DNA from: Alphaproteobacteria bacterium
Lineage (GTDB): Bacteria > Pseudomonadota > Alphaproteobacteria > ATCC43930 > CGMCC-115725
Reading direction: 5' to 3'
DNA length: 14,631 nt
Assembly (NCBI GenBank): GCA_005888425.1
Contig: VAZF01000162.1
Coordinates: forward strand, 1 to 14,631
The notes under the pieces were generated by a model. The model was not told the DNA's origin. It worked only from the letters and a program-made list of their open reading frames with translations, and did no database searches. The number at the start of each line of letters is the position of its first letter. Within the stretch, counting starts at the first letter, position 1. Shown here one piece after another: positions 1 through 6,560 of this stretch. A program made the position numbers and the translations under genes.

Positions 1-280
1 CACGCTCGAATTCGTCGAGACGGTCGGCGAGCGCGCAGCTCATCGTCGCGGGCTGATTGAACGCGGCATGAATGCGGCTGATCTTGACGGCCGTATCGAC
101 CGCGCAATGCGGGTCCCCCGGGTCGCCGATATCCGTCGGCCGGTAGCTGATATCGTGCGCCGACAGGCGGGCGAGGCAGGCGCGGCCGCTCAGCGCGGTA
201 TGGCTCGGCACGCCGCCGCAGCCCTCGAGCAGCAGCGCGAGCAAGCCACAGGTTGTGGCGAATAAGCCGAAGCGACGCAT
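1..280 (-). CDS. Extensin-like C-terminal domain lipoprotein (partial, cut by window edge)
   Basis: Reading the minus strand from the ATG at 280 gives 93 open codons to the window edge, so the C-terminus is missing. The N-terminus (MRRFGLFATTCGLLALLLEGC) is a positively charged, hydrophobic signal ending in a lipobox-like LEGC, with Cys21 the likely lipidation site. After it comes a Cys-containing segment (ACLARLSAHDISYRP), then an HCAV segment, then ATMSCALADRLDEF. This pattern of spaced cysteines and 'pa-msC-lA-L' matches the extensin-like C-terminal domain found in many alphaproteobacterial envelope proteins of unknown function. A G-rich Shine-Dalgarno (GGGGGGA, 291-297) lies about 10 bases before the start. 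It is divergent from the epimerase at 443. The family call is from memory of the motif; the lipoprotein call is weakened by Glu at the -2 position of the lipobox. Confidence 0.7.
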   Translation of the reverse strand, partial: MRRFGLFATTCGLLALLLEGCGGVPSHTALSGRACLARLSAHDISYRPTDIGDPGDPHCAVDTAVKISRIHAAFNQPATMSCALADRLDEFER

Positions 281-392
281 TCCGGAATAGTCCCCCCGAT
301 CTGCCGTTCTTGCTGGTAGCCATGAGGGCGGCGGACAAGCGGGCTGGCTGCCGGCCTGCGGCGGCGACAGGAAAGACTTATTTCATCAACAG

Positions 393-400
393 GTTATACT
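393..400. promoter_or_regulatory. Overlapping candidate -10 elements for divergent genes
   Basis: In the 162-base spacer between the extensin-like gene and the epimerase, TATACT (395-400) reads on the plus strand and TATAAC reads on the minus strand over 398-393. The sequence is nearly symmetric, so one AT-rich patch in a GC-rich spacer could serve both directions. No good -35 hexamer was found at 16-18 bases on either side, so the call is weak. If the plus-strand element is real, transcription would start near position 407. That favours the GTG at 443 over the ATG at 410 as the epimerase start. Confidence 0.3.
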
Positions 401-442
401 CGGCCGGGCATGGAGGCCGATTTTCCCTGCAGAGGCGAGGGA

Positions 443-1450
443 GTGGTGACGTCCCGTTCTGATTCGCGTTTTGCCGGATTTCGCGATGCCCGCGTTATGA
501 TCACCGGCGGCCTTGGCCTGATCGGCTCGGCCTTGGCCCGGCGACTGGTCGGATTCGGCGCCGAGGTGCTGCTCGTTGACAGCATGGTGCCGGATGCCGG
601 CGGGAATCCCGCGAACATTGCCGACATTCGCGACCGGGTGCGGGTCAACATCGCCGATATCCGCGACCGCGAAGCGATGCGGCACCTTTTGGCCGGACAG
701 CACTTCCTGTTCGATCTCGCGGCGCAGACCAGCCACCTCGACTCGATGAATGCGCCCGACCACGACCTCGCGGTCAACTGCGCCGCGCAATTGCAGCTCC
801 TTGAACTGTGTCGCGCCGTCGCTCCTGAGATGGCCGTCGTTCATGCCGGCACCCGCCAGATCTACGGCCGGCCGCAATACCTGCCGGTTGACGAGGCGCA
901 TCCGCTGCGTCCGGCCGATGTCAACGGCGTAAACAAGATGGCGGGGGAGGCCTACCACCTGTTGTTCCACGACGTGTACGGGCTCAACACCCGCTCGTTG
1001 CGGCTGACCAATGTCTATGGTCCCGGCATGCGCATCCGGGATGCGCGCCAGAACTTCCTCGGTATTTGGCTGCGCCGTGTGCTGGAAGGGGCCGCGTTTG
1101 AGGTGTGGGGCGGCGAACAGCGCCGCGAGCTCCTCTTTGTCGAGGATGCCGTCGAAGCCTTTTTGATAGCAGCACTGAAGCGCGAAACCGCGGGGCAAGC
1201 GCTCAATATCGGCGGCGGCGAGCCCTATTCACTGCTGGGACTCGCAGAGGCGCTGATCCGCGCCAATGGCGGCGGACATTTCGAGCGGCGCGAGTTTCCG
1301 GAGGAACGCAAGCGCATCGACATCGGCGACTTTGTCACGGACGACGGCCGGTTTCGCGAATTGACCGGCTGGGCGCCGCGGGTCGATCTCGATGACGGCC
1401 TCGCGCGCTCGCTGAAATATTACCGCCGCCACCTGACCGATTACCTTTGA
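443..1450 (+). CDS. NAD-dependent epimerase/dehydratase (extended SDR), sugar-nucleotide modifying
   Basis: This is a cytoplasmic extended short-chain dehydrogenase/reductase of the UDP-glucose 4-epimerase/dTDP-glucose dehydratase superfamily, expected to change a nucleotide-activated sugar. Numbered from the alternative ATG at 410 (346 aa), GGLGLIG (33-39) is the NAD-binding glycine motif. TRQIYG (148-153) supplies the Ser/Thr position, and Lys176 lies in NGVNK (172-176), where Asn replaces the usual catalytic Tyr. RLTNVYGPG (198-206) is the usual substrate-side motif. The start at GTG 443 (335 aa) is preferred because GAGG lies 7 bases upstream, whereas the ATG at 410 has no ribosome binding site and sits only 10 bases after the candidate -10. 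The gene ends 4 bases before the aminotransferase and is surely co-transcribed with it. Together they probably make an amino sugar nucleotide. The exact substrate cannot be told from sequence. Confidence 0.87.
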   Translation: MVTSRSDSRFAGFRDARVMITGGLGLIGSALARRLVGFGAEVLLVDSMVPDAGGNPANIADIRDRVRVNIADIRDREAMRHLLAGQHFLFDLAAQTSHLDSMNAPDHDLAVNCAAQLQLLELCRAVAPEMAVVHAGTRQIYGRPQYLPVDEAHPLRPADVNGVNKMAGEAYHLLFHDVYGLNTRSLRLTNVYGPGMRIRDARQNFLGIWLRRVLEGAAFEVWGGEQRRELLFVEDAVEAFLIAALKRETAGQALNIGGGEPYSLLGLAEALIRANGGGHFERREFPEERKRIDIGDFVTDDGRFRELTGWAPRVDLDDGLARSLKYYRRHLTDYL

Positions 1451-1454
1451 GATC

Positions 1455-2582
1455 ATGATACAGCCTGCTCCGATCCCGCAGACCGATCCGCGCGCCGCCT
1501 ATCTCGCTCAAAAGACCGAGATCGACGCCGCGATTATGCAGGTGCTCGAAAGCGGCCAGTACATTCTCGGGCGCGCAGTCGAACAGTTCGAACGGGAATT
1601 CGCGGCCAATCTCGGCCTCGCGCACGGCATCGGCTGCGCCAGCGGCACCGATGCGCTCGAATTGGCATTGCGCGCCTGCGGCATCGGCGAAGGTCACCTC
1701 GTTTTCACGGTGTCGCACACCGCCGTCGCTAGCGTCGCCGCGATCGAGAGGGCCGGCGCGAAGCCGGTGCTGGTCGACATCGAGCCCGGCGGGTTTGCGA
1801 TGGATCCGGCAGCGCTCGACGCCGCGCTGCGCGATGCGCCGCCCGGCCGGCCCGCCGCCATCCTGCCCGTGCATCTTTACGGCGAGCCGGCCGATCTCGC
1901 TGCCATCGGCGAGATCGCCCGCGTGCAGGGTCTGCGCGTTATCGAGGATTGCGCGCAGAGCCATGGTGCGGTGTATCGTCGGCGCCCGGCCGGCAGCTTT
2001 GGCGATATTGCCTGCTTCAGTTTTTATCCAACGAAAAACCTGGGCGCACTCGGAGATGCCGGGATTGTCGCGACTGCCGATGCCACGCTCGCCGAAGCGG
2101 CACGCGAGATTCGCGAATATGGCTGGCGCGAGCGCTATGTCAGCGCGCGTAGCGGCATCAATACGCGGCTTGATCCAATCCAGGCGGCGGTGCTGTCGGT
2201 CAAGCTGCCGCGGCTCAGGGCCGATAACGAGCGGCGGCAGGCGATCGCGGCGCGATACGACGAGAGGCTTTCGGGATTGCCGATCGGGCTACCGCGGCGC
2301 CGCGCCGATACCAGCCACGTCTTTCATCAATACGTGATCCGCGGCAAGGATCGCGACCGGCTGCGCGAACATTTGCGTGCAGGCTCTATCGGCACCGGCA
2401 TTCACTATCCCATGCCCGTGCATCTGCACCCAGCCTACCGCAGCCGTGTTGCGCTGGGCCCGACCGGACTGCGCAACAGCGAGAAGGCGGCCGGCGAGAT
2501 CCTGTCGCTGCCGATCTATCCGCAGCTCGCGGACGACGCAGTCGATCGTGTCATCGCGGAGATACGCAAGTTCTTCGGTTAA
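1455..2582 (+). CDS. DegT/DnrJ/EryC1/StrS family PLP-dependent sugar aminotransferase
   Basis: The family transfers an amino group, usually from glutamate, to a keto-sugar nucleotide, giving amino sugars for lipid A, O-antigen or glycans (ArnB, WbpE and FdtB are relatives). The protein is 375 aa, the normal length. GCASGTDALELAL (60-72) is the cofactor phosphate-binding region. EDCAQSHGA (164-172) carries the Asp that contacts the PLP ring nitrogen. SFYPTKNLGALGDAG (189-203) contains Lys194, the Schiff-base lysine. GINTRLDPIQAAVL (234-247) and the later HVFHQYVIR segment are also family-typical. All key residues are present, so it should be active. It follows the epimerase by 4 bases and converges on the ArnE-like gene with a 22-base gap. 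Context suggests it aminates the keto sugar made by or with the epimerase. The product could be a 3- or 4-amino sugar; sequence alone does not decide. Confidence 0.92.
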   Translation: MIQPAPIPQTDPRAAYLAQKTEIDAAIMQVLESGQYILGRAVEQFEREFAANLGLAHGIGCASGTDALELALRACGIGEGHLVFTVSHTAVASVAAIERAGAKPVLVDIEPGGFAMDPAALDAALRDAPPGRPAAILPVHLYGEPADLAAIGEIARVQGLRVIEDCAQSHGAVYRRRPAGSFGDIACFSFYPTKNLGALGDAGIVATADATLAEAAREIREYGWRERYVSARSGINTRLDPIQAAVLSVKLPRLRADNERRQAIAARYDERLSGLPIGLPRRRADTSHVFHQYVIRGKDRDRLREHLRAGSIGTGIHYPMPVHLHPAYRSRVALGPTGLRNSEKAAGEILSLPIYPQLADDAVDRVIAEIRKFFG

Positions 2583-2604
2583 GGGGCGGCGGCGAAATCT
2601 CTTG

Positions 2605-2940
2605 TCAGTGCTGATGGATCAGCAGGATACCGCCGCCGATCAGCACGAGTCCGCCGAGCTGCGGCCAGCCGAACGGCTCGTTCCACATCAGATGCGCGAT
2701 GATCGCGACCGCCGCGTAGCTCGCCGCGACCGACGGAAACGCCACGGATACCGGGATCTTCTTCAGTGCGACGATATAAAAAAGCGCGGCCAGCACATAG
2801 ATCGCGAAGCCGATGAGCGTCAGCGGGTTGGCGAATTGCGCCGCCAGGGTTTGCGACGCGGTCGCGCCCGATTTGAGCGCGATCTGTCCGGCGACCCCAA
2901 ACAGGATCGCGCTGGCGAGGCTCAGGTAATAGATCGCCAC
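2605..2940 (-). CDS. ArnE-like small four-helix membrane protein (EamA/SMR type), candidate lipid-linked sugar flippase
   Basis: The protein has 111 aa, almost all hydrophobic. Four membrane helices are visible at about 4-22, 40-60, 65-85 and 93-110. The first helix contains FGVAGQIALKSG (14-25), which matches the GQ-x-x-x-K pattern I recall in ArnE-type proteins rather than the Glu14 region of true small multidrug pumps. WNEPFGW (86-92) before helix 4 is typical of the wider family. ArnE works with ArnF to flip undecaprenyl-phosphate-aminoarabinose; here only one small subunit is present, so it would have to form a homodimer or pair with a distant gene. It starts with GTG, has GGAG 8 bases upstream, and lies 13 bases after the ArnC-like gene. 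That places it in a lipid-carrier sugar pathway. A generic EamA transporter role remains possible. Confidence 0.78.
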   Translation of the reverse strand: MAIYYLSLASAILFGVAGQIALKSGATASQTLAAQFANPLTLIGFAIYVLAALFYIVALKKIPVSVAFPSVAASYAAVAIIAHLMWNEPFGWPQLGGLVLIGGGILLIHQH

Positions 2941-2953
2941 TTGTCGTGCTCCG

Positions 2954-3970
2954 TCACGCCCGTTCGCGCAAGCGCAGCGGCGGGCGTGCTGCTTCGGTCG
3001 GCGTGGCGTCCGCGCGTGTGACGCTCTTGACCACCGATTGCGGCTTTCGGTTGACGGTCAAATAGAGCCGGCCAAGATATTCTCCGACGATGCCGAGGAT
3101 CAGGAGCTGCACGCCCGACAAGAGCAGCACCGCCGCCATCAACGATGCCCAACCCGCCGGACGGGCGAAAAACAACGCTTCGGTGATCACCACAAAGCTG
3201 CCGACCGCGCCGATGAGGCTCAGCGCAAAACCGGTCAACGTGCTAAGTCGCAACGGCATGACGGAGAAATTGACGAACATGCTGAGCCAGAGGCGCAACA
3301 GACGGCGCAGCGTGTAATTGCTCCGCCCGACCGCGCGCGGCAGATGGCGGACCGTCAACCGGTCGATGTCCTGCGTCACCTGCAGGATGAGCCCGTCGAC
3401 ATAGGGGAAGGGGCCATCGTAGCGGGTGATCTCGCGCACGACAAAGGCGCTCATGCAGCGAAAGCTCGACAGATAAAACCCTTTGGGCTTATCGAGCACA
3501 AAGCTAGCGACCCAGTTCGTGAAGCGGCTCCCGAGATTGCGCCAGAAGGCGTGCTGCTTTTCGTCGTAGAGGGTGTAGACGACCTCGTGCCCGGTGCTCT
3601 GCGCGTAGGCGAGAAGGCGCTCCACTTCCTCCGGTGGGTTTTGCAGATCGTCATCCATCGTGATGACATGCGCCCCGCTCGCGTGACGCAGCCCGGCCAT
3701 GACGGCGTTGTGCTCGCCATAATTGCGCGCGAGATCGACCAGCGTGATCGGGATGCGGGCCCGCTCGACGAGAGCGCGGCAAACAGCGAGGCTGTTGTCC
3801 GGACTGGCGTCATTGACCAGCACGATCTCGTGTCCGCCCGGGATCTGCAGCTCTTCGAGTGCGGCGACGAGCTCGCCGATGCTGGCGGCGCCGTTATAAA
3901 CCGGGATGACGATCGACAGCGCGAAGCGCGGCGAGGCCGGAGCGGCGGGGTCCAGGATACTGTCCGACAT
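2954..3970 (-). CDS. Polyprenyl-phosphate glycosyltransferase, GT2 (ArnC/GtrB/DPM1-like)
   Basis: The family moves a sugar from a nucleotide donor to undecaprenyl phosphate on the cytoplasmic face of the inner membrane. The protein is 338 aa. The N-terminal GT-A fold runs from about 17, with IVIPVYNGA (20-28) and LVNDASPDNS (51-60). The metal-binding DDDLQNPPEE (106-115) follows, then GRSNYTLRRL (215-224), the motif before the membrane part that is typical of ArnC and GtrB. Two membrane helices follow at about 243-267 and 274-297, with a short basic tail. All expected catalytic motifs are present. The start ATG at 3970 lies 8 bases after the methyltransferase stop, and the stop lies 13 bases before the ArnE-like gene, so these are one operon. 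The donor sugar is inferred to be the amino sugar made by the converging genes, but a plain hexose is equally allowed by the sequence. Confidence 0.92.
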   Translation of the reverse strand: MSDSILDPAAPASPRFALSIVIPVYNGAASIGELVAALEELQIPGGHEIVLVNDASPDNSLAVCRALVERARIPITLVDLARNYGEHNAVMAGLRHASGAHVITMDDDLQNPPEEVERLLAYAQSTGHEVVYTLYDEKQHAFWRNLGSRFTNWVASFVLDKPKGFYLSSFRCMSAFVVREITRYDGPFPYVDGLILQVTQDIDRLTVRHLPRAVGRSNYTLRRLLRLWLSMFVNFSVMPLRLSTLTGFALSLIGAVGSFVVITEALFFARPAGWASLMAAVLLLSGVQLLILGIVGEYLGRLYLTVNRKPQSVVKSVTRADATPTEAARPPLRLRERA

Positions 3971-3978
3971 CAGAGATC

Positions 3979-4722
3979 TCAGCTCTCGGCCGGCTTGCCG
4001 GCGACCGCCACCAGCGATCCGCCAAACGGGAAATGCCAGCCGGCTTGCAGGAAAAATCGTTCGAGCGCGGTCGCAGCGCGGCCAAGCGCCTCCATCGGCG
4101 CGGAATACGCACGAACATCGCTCGTCGCCCCCCGCGACGGCAGCATCTTGCGGGCAATGACCATCAGCGGAAACAGCACGACGTTCCAGTAGCTGGCGTA
4201 GAGAACACGAAACCCGGCTTCGCGCAGCATTTGGGCGGTGCCGCGGCGGGTGTAGCGCCTGATATTGTAAACTGCGGCATCATGGTCCGACAGCATCCAG
4301 CGATAGGCCGGCAAGTTCAGGACGAGAATGCCTCCCGGCGCGAGGCAGCGGCGAAACTGCTGCAGCGCTTGCCGGTCGTCGACATCGCGATGGCACAGTA
4401 CATCGGCGCTAAAGATCGTCGAGAAGGCCGCATCGCGGAAAGGCAGCGCATTCACCGAACCGCGGCACACCGGGCGCGCGCTCTTGGCGCGGGTGCGGGC
4501 GCAGGCACTCTCATCGGCGTCGAGACCGATAACCATGCTCGCCTCGCCGGCGGCGAGCTTTGCCAGCAGTCCGCCGGTGCCGCAACCGGCGTCGAGGATC
4601 CGTCGTGGCGCCGCTGAAGTTCCGAACCGGTGCGCCAGCATGATCAAATTGGCGTGGGTTGCCGCGAACCACCACATCCGGTCTTCGAGCCGGTCGAGCT
4701 TGTCATATTCAGCGGGGTCCAT
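3979..4722 (-). CDS. Class I SAM-dependent methyltransferase
   Basis: The protein is 247 aa with a Rossmann-like methyltransferase fold. RILDAGCGTGG (41-51) is the SAM-binding motif I, GLDADESA (66-73) the acidic loop that holds the ribose, FSTIFSADVLCH (100-111) motif II, and LAPGGILVLNLPAY (127-140) the post-II strand. The N-terminus contains an EDRMWWFAATH segment (13-23) that I associate with methyltransferases sitting in polyprenyl-sugar and exopolysaccharide clusters. It lies 37 bases after the GT39-type gene and 8 bases before the GT2 gene. The C-terminal third includes a hydrophobic stretch (VVLFPLMVIA, about 181-190), which may let it sit on the membrane. It could methylate the sugar, its nucleotide or lipid-linked form, or the glycan. 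The substrate cannot be assigned from sequence. No strong ribosome binding site precedes the ATG. Confidence 0.85.
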   Translation of the reverse strand: MDPAEYDKLDRLEDRMWWFAATHANLIMLAHRFGTSAAPRRILDAGCGTGGLLAKLAAGEASMVIGLDADESACARTRAKSARPVCRGSVNALPFRDAAFSTIFSADVLCHRDVDDRQALQQFRRCLAPGGILVLNLPAYRWMLSDHDAAVYNIRRYTRRGTAQMLREAGFRVLYASYWNVVLFPLMVIARKMLPSRGATSDVRAYSAPMEALGRAATALERFFLQAGWHFPFGGSLVAVAGKPAES

Positions 4723-4759
4723 TCCGGCTGAGAACGAAAAAGCGGCGGCGGCTATTCCG

Positions 4760-6439
4760 TCAGGGGTAGGCGGAGACGGGGCGCGGGTTCGTCACCGCGC
4801 CGGCCACCGGCCGCTTGACCATGCGCTGCTCGGCGGTGATGTCGCGCCGATCGAGAACCATGGATAAGAGCGCGCCCATGCGCTCGACGCGGTAAACCGG
4901 AATCCCCGGAAACAGGCGGTCGCAATCGTCTTTCGTGAAAGCGATGAAGAACTCGGCCCTGTCCTGCCGGTGCACCAGCCGGAAGTTGTCGGGGAAATAG
5001 TAGCGCGCCGAGATCGGCGGGCCGCACACGGCCACAGTGAACTCGCGCTCCTCGAAATCGGCGCCGTATTCGTGCCTCAGGTAGTCCTCGAGGCCACGCA
5101 CCGCCTCGGCATAGGAATTGGCCCAGTAATCGAGCTTGAACTTGCGCTGCGCGCCGTCGACGCCGCCGACAAAGCCGTTGTAGTAGACATACTGGTCGGG
5201 GTGCAGCATCACCATCGTCGCGATATGCGCGATCCCGTAGAGCCCGAGCGCGGCGTAGATCGGCGCACGGTAGGGTAGGGCGGAGAGGCGGGCGAGAGCA
5301 CGGTCGGCAATCACTGCCGCGGCGACCGCGATCGGCGGCAGCACGAAAATGAAATGGCGCATGCCGTCGAACAGCACCGCCTTGATTGCGATCGCGTAGG
5401 TAACCGGGAAGACGATCGCAAGGCCGAGCAGGAAATGGCCGAGCACGGTCTCGCGCCGGCCCCAATTGTCTCGCCGAGCCAACGCGACGACTGCCAAGAC
5501 CGCGGCCGCCGCCAGCAGCACCAACACCAGCTCCGGCAGCGCGAGCAGGATGTAGGTCGGGAGATACGTCCAGGGCAGGTCGCTCGCCGGCACGAAACGC
5601 CCATCGAACAGCGTCTTGAACGGAAAGGTCTCGTGCGAGAAGAAGGCAAGCGCCCGCAGCGGATGCCCCAGCGGGTCCTGCTGCGCCCACGGCCAAAACA
5701 CGAGCATGACCGCGAACGCGACGCCGGCAACGGGCAGCAGCACGCGCCACAGGCTCGTCAGCCCGGTCGTGATGAAGAGGCTGAGGCGGCGCGCGGCAAT
5801 GCCTTGCCATGCCGCCGACAATCCCAGGAGCAGGCCGAGATAGCACAGGAAAAGTAATCCGCCGACTCGAACGCCGAGCGCCAGACCGATCGCCAAGCCC
5901 ATCTTGAGCAGCAGCCGCCACGGCGGATACGGCAGGCTCGGCAGGATGCGGACCATGTAATAGGTCGCCCAGACGCCGCCGACGGCAAACGGGATGTCCT
6001 TCGGATTGTTGAACATCTGCCCATAATAGTTCGGCGTTAGCAGCAGGAAGAGGAGCGCGAGAAAGCCGGCGCGCGGCCCGCCCAATGCCCGGCCGAGCTT
6101 CCAGCAACCGGCGAGGCCGACGAGCCCGACCAACCCGTTCAGCAAATGGCGGGTCTCATAGATTCCGAGCGGCGAGAATTTGTTGAAGGCCGCCGCGATC
6201 ATGTCGAAGGCGGCGCCGTAATTGTAGAGGTTGAGCCAGTTCAGGGCGCGCTGATCGCTGAACAGGCTGAGGTAGTAATCGAGGGCGAAGACGCCGTACC
6301 AGTTATGGACGTCCTCGTCCCAGGTGACGCCGTAATCGGGGAAGGTCACGAGAACGAGGATCCCCGCGGCGGCTAAGAGCGCCGCAGCAAGCGCATTCCA
6401 TCGCCGCTCCGCGCCCAGCAATATCCTGACAAAAGCCAT
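4760..6439 (-). CDS. GT39-type (GT-C) membrane glycosyltransferase, ArnT/PMT-like
   Basis: The protein is 559 aa from the ATG at 6439; the frame is open further upstream, but that part is basic, low-complexity and overlaps the preceding gene, so it is not used. A first membrane helix (about 15-32) is followed by a periplasmic loop with TWDED (39-43), the acidic pair expected to be catalytic in this GT-C family. Many membrane helices follow, with FNNPKDIPFA (143-152) between them, a motif I recall in GT39 relatives. The C-terminal soluble part is about 150 aa. Such enzymes take a sugar from a polyprenyl phosphate carrier and transfer it on the periplasmic side to lipid A, a polysaccharide or a protein. 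It sits between the GT-B-like gene (121 bases) and the methyltransferase (37 bases). The acceptor is unknown. The pairing with ArnC- and ArnE-like genes supports a carrier-dependent reaction. Confidence 0.83.
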   Translation of the reverse strand: MAFVRILLGAERRWNALAAALLAAAGILVLVTFPDYGVTWDEDVHNWYGVFALDYYLSLFSDQRALNWLNLYNYGAAFDMIAAAFNKFSPLGIYETRHLLNGLVGLVGLAGCWKLGRALGGPRAGFLALLFLLLTPNYYGQMFNNPKDIPFAVGGVWATYYMVRILPSLPYPPWRLLLKMGLAIGLALGVRVGGLLFLCYLGLLLGLSAAWQGIAARRLSLFITTGLTSLWRVLLPVAGVAFAVMLVFWPWAQQDPLGHPLRALAFFSHETFPFKTLFDGRFVPASDLPWTYLPTYILLALPELVLVLLAAAAVLAVVALARRDNWGRRETVLGHFLLGLAIVFPVTYAIAIKAVLFDGMRHFIFVLPPIAVAAAVIADRALARLSALPYRAPIYAALGLYGIAHIATMVMLHPDQYVYYNGFVGGVDGAQRKFKLDYWANSYAEAVRGLEDYLRHEYGADFEEREFTVAVCGPPISARYYFPDNFRLVHRQDRAEFFIAFTKDDCDRLFPGIPVYRVERMGALLSMVLDRRDITAEQRMVKRPVAGAVTNPRPVSAYP

Positions 6440-6501
6440 GGGTTCTGCTGTGCTCGTCGCGCGAAGGTGGGATGATCGACTGATTGTGTTGACGTGTCGT
6501 T

Positions 6502-6516
6502 TGCGCCGAGGGCGCA
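6502..6516. other. Small hairpin in spacer between two glycosyltransferase genes
   Basis: TGCGCC and GGCGCA pair perfectly around a GAG loop. On the minus strand the stem is not followed by a T run, so it is not a standard intrinsic terminator. Just upstream on the minus strand is a perfect TTGACA (6526-6521), but no acceptable -10 follows at 16-18 bases. The spacer could hold a weak internal promoter or an mRNA structure for the GT39-type gene. This is structure seen in the sequence; function is not shown. Confidence 0.3.
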
Positions 6517-6560
6517 GCACTGTCAAGCCGAATTGCCTGAAAAACCGGCGGTTGCTCAGT

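Noticed and set aside
614..670. Internal repeat in the epimerase (NIADIRDR twice, 11 residues apart)
   Set aside because: It looks like a tandem duplication, but I recall the same doubled segment in homologues of this epimerase subfamily, so it is a family trait.
386..1198. Long minus-strand open frame (270 codons) opposite the epimerase
   Set aside because: It is antisense to a gene with clear SDR motifs, has no recognisable domain, and is typical of GC-rich shadow frames.
2609..2624. Perfect inverted repeat (seven-base arms, GG centre) at the convergent end of the aminotransferase and ArnE-like genes
   Set aside because: It lies in the last codons of the ArnE-like gene, the centre is too tight for an RNA hairpin, and no T run follows on either strand.
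3038..4192. Long plus-strand open frame (384 codons) opposite the GT2 and methyltransferase genes
   Set aside because: Its translation is rich in Arg, Asp, Gln and His without hydrophobic core pattern, and it crosses two well-supported genes on the other strand.
4752..6107. Second minus-strand frame (451 codons) inside the GT39-type gene
   Set aside because: It is Arg/Ala/Pro-rich, while the chosen frame has regular membrane helices and the TWDED and NNPKD motifs.
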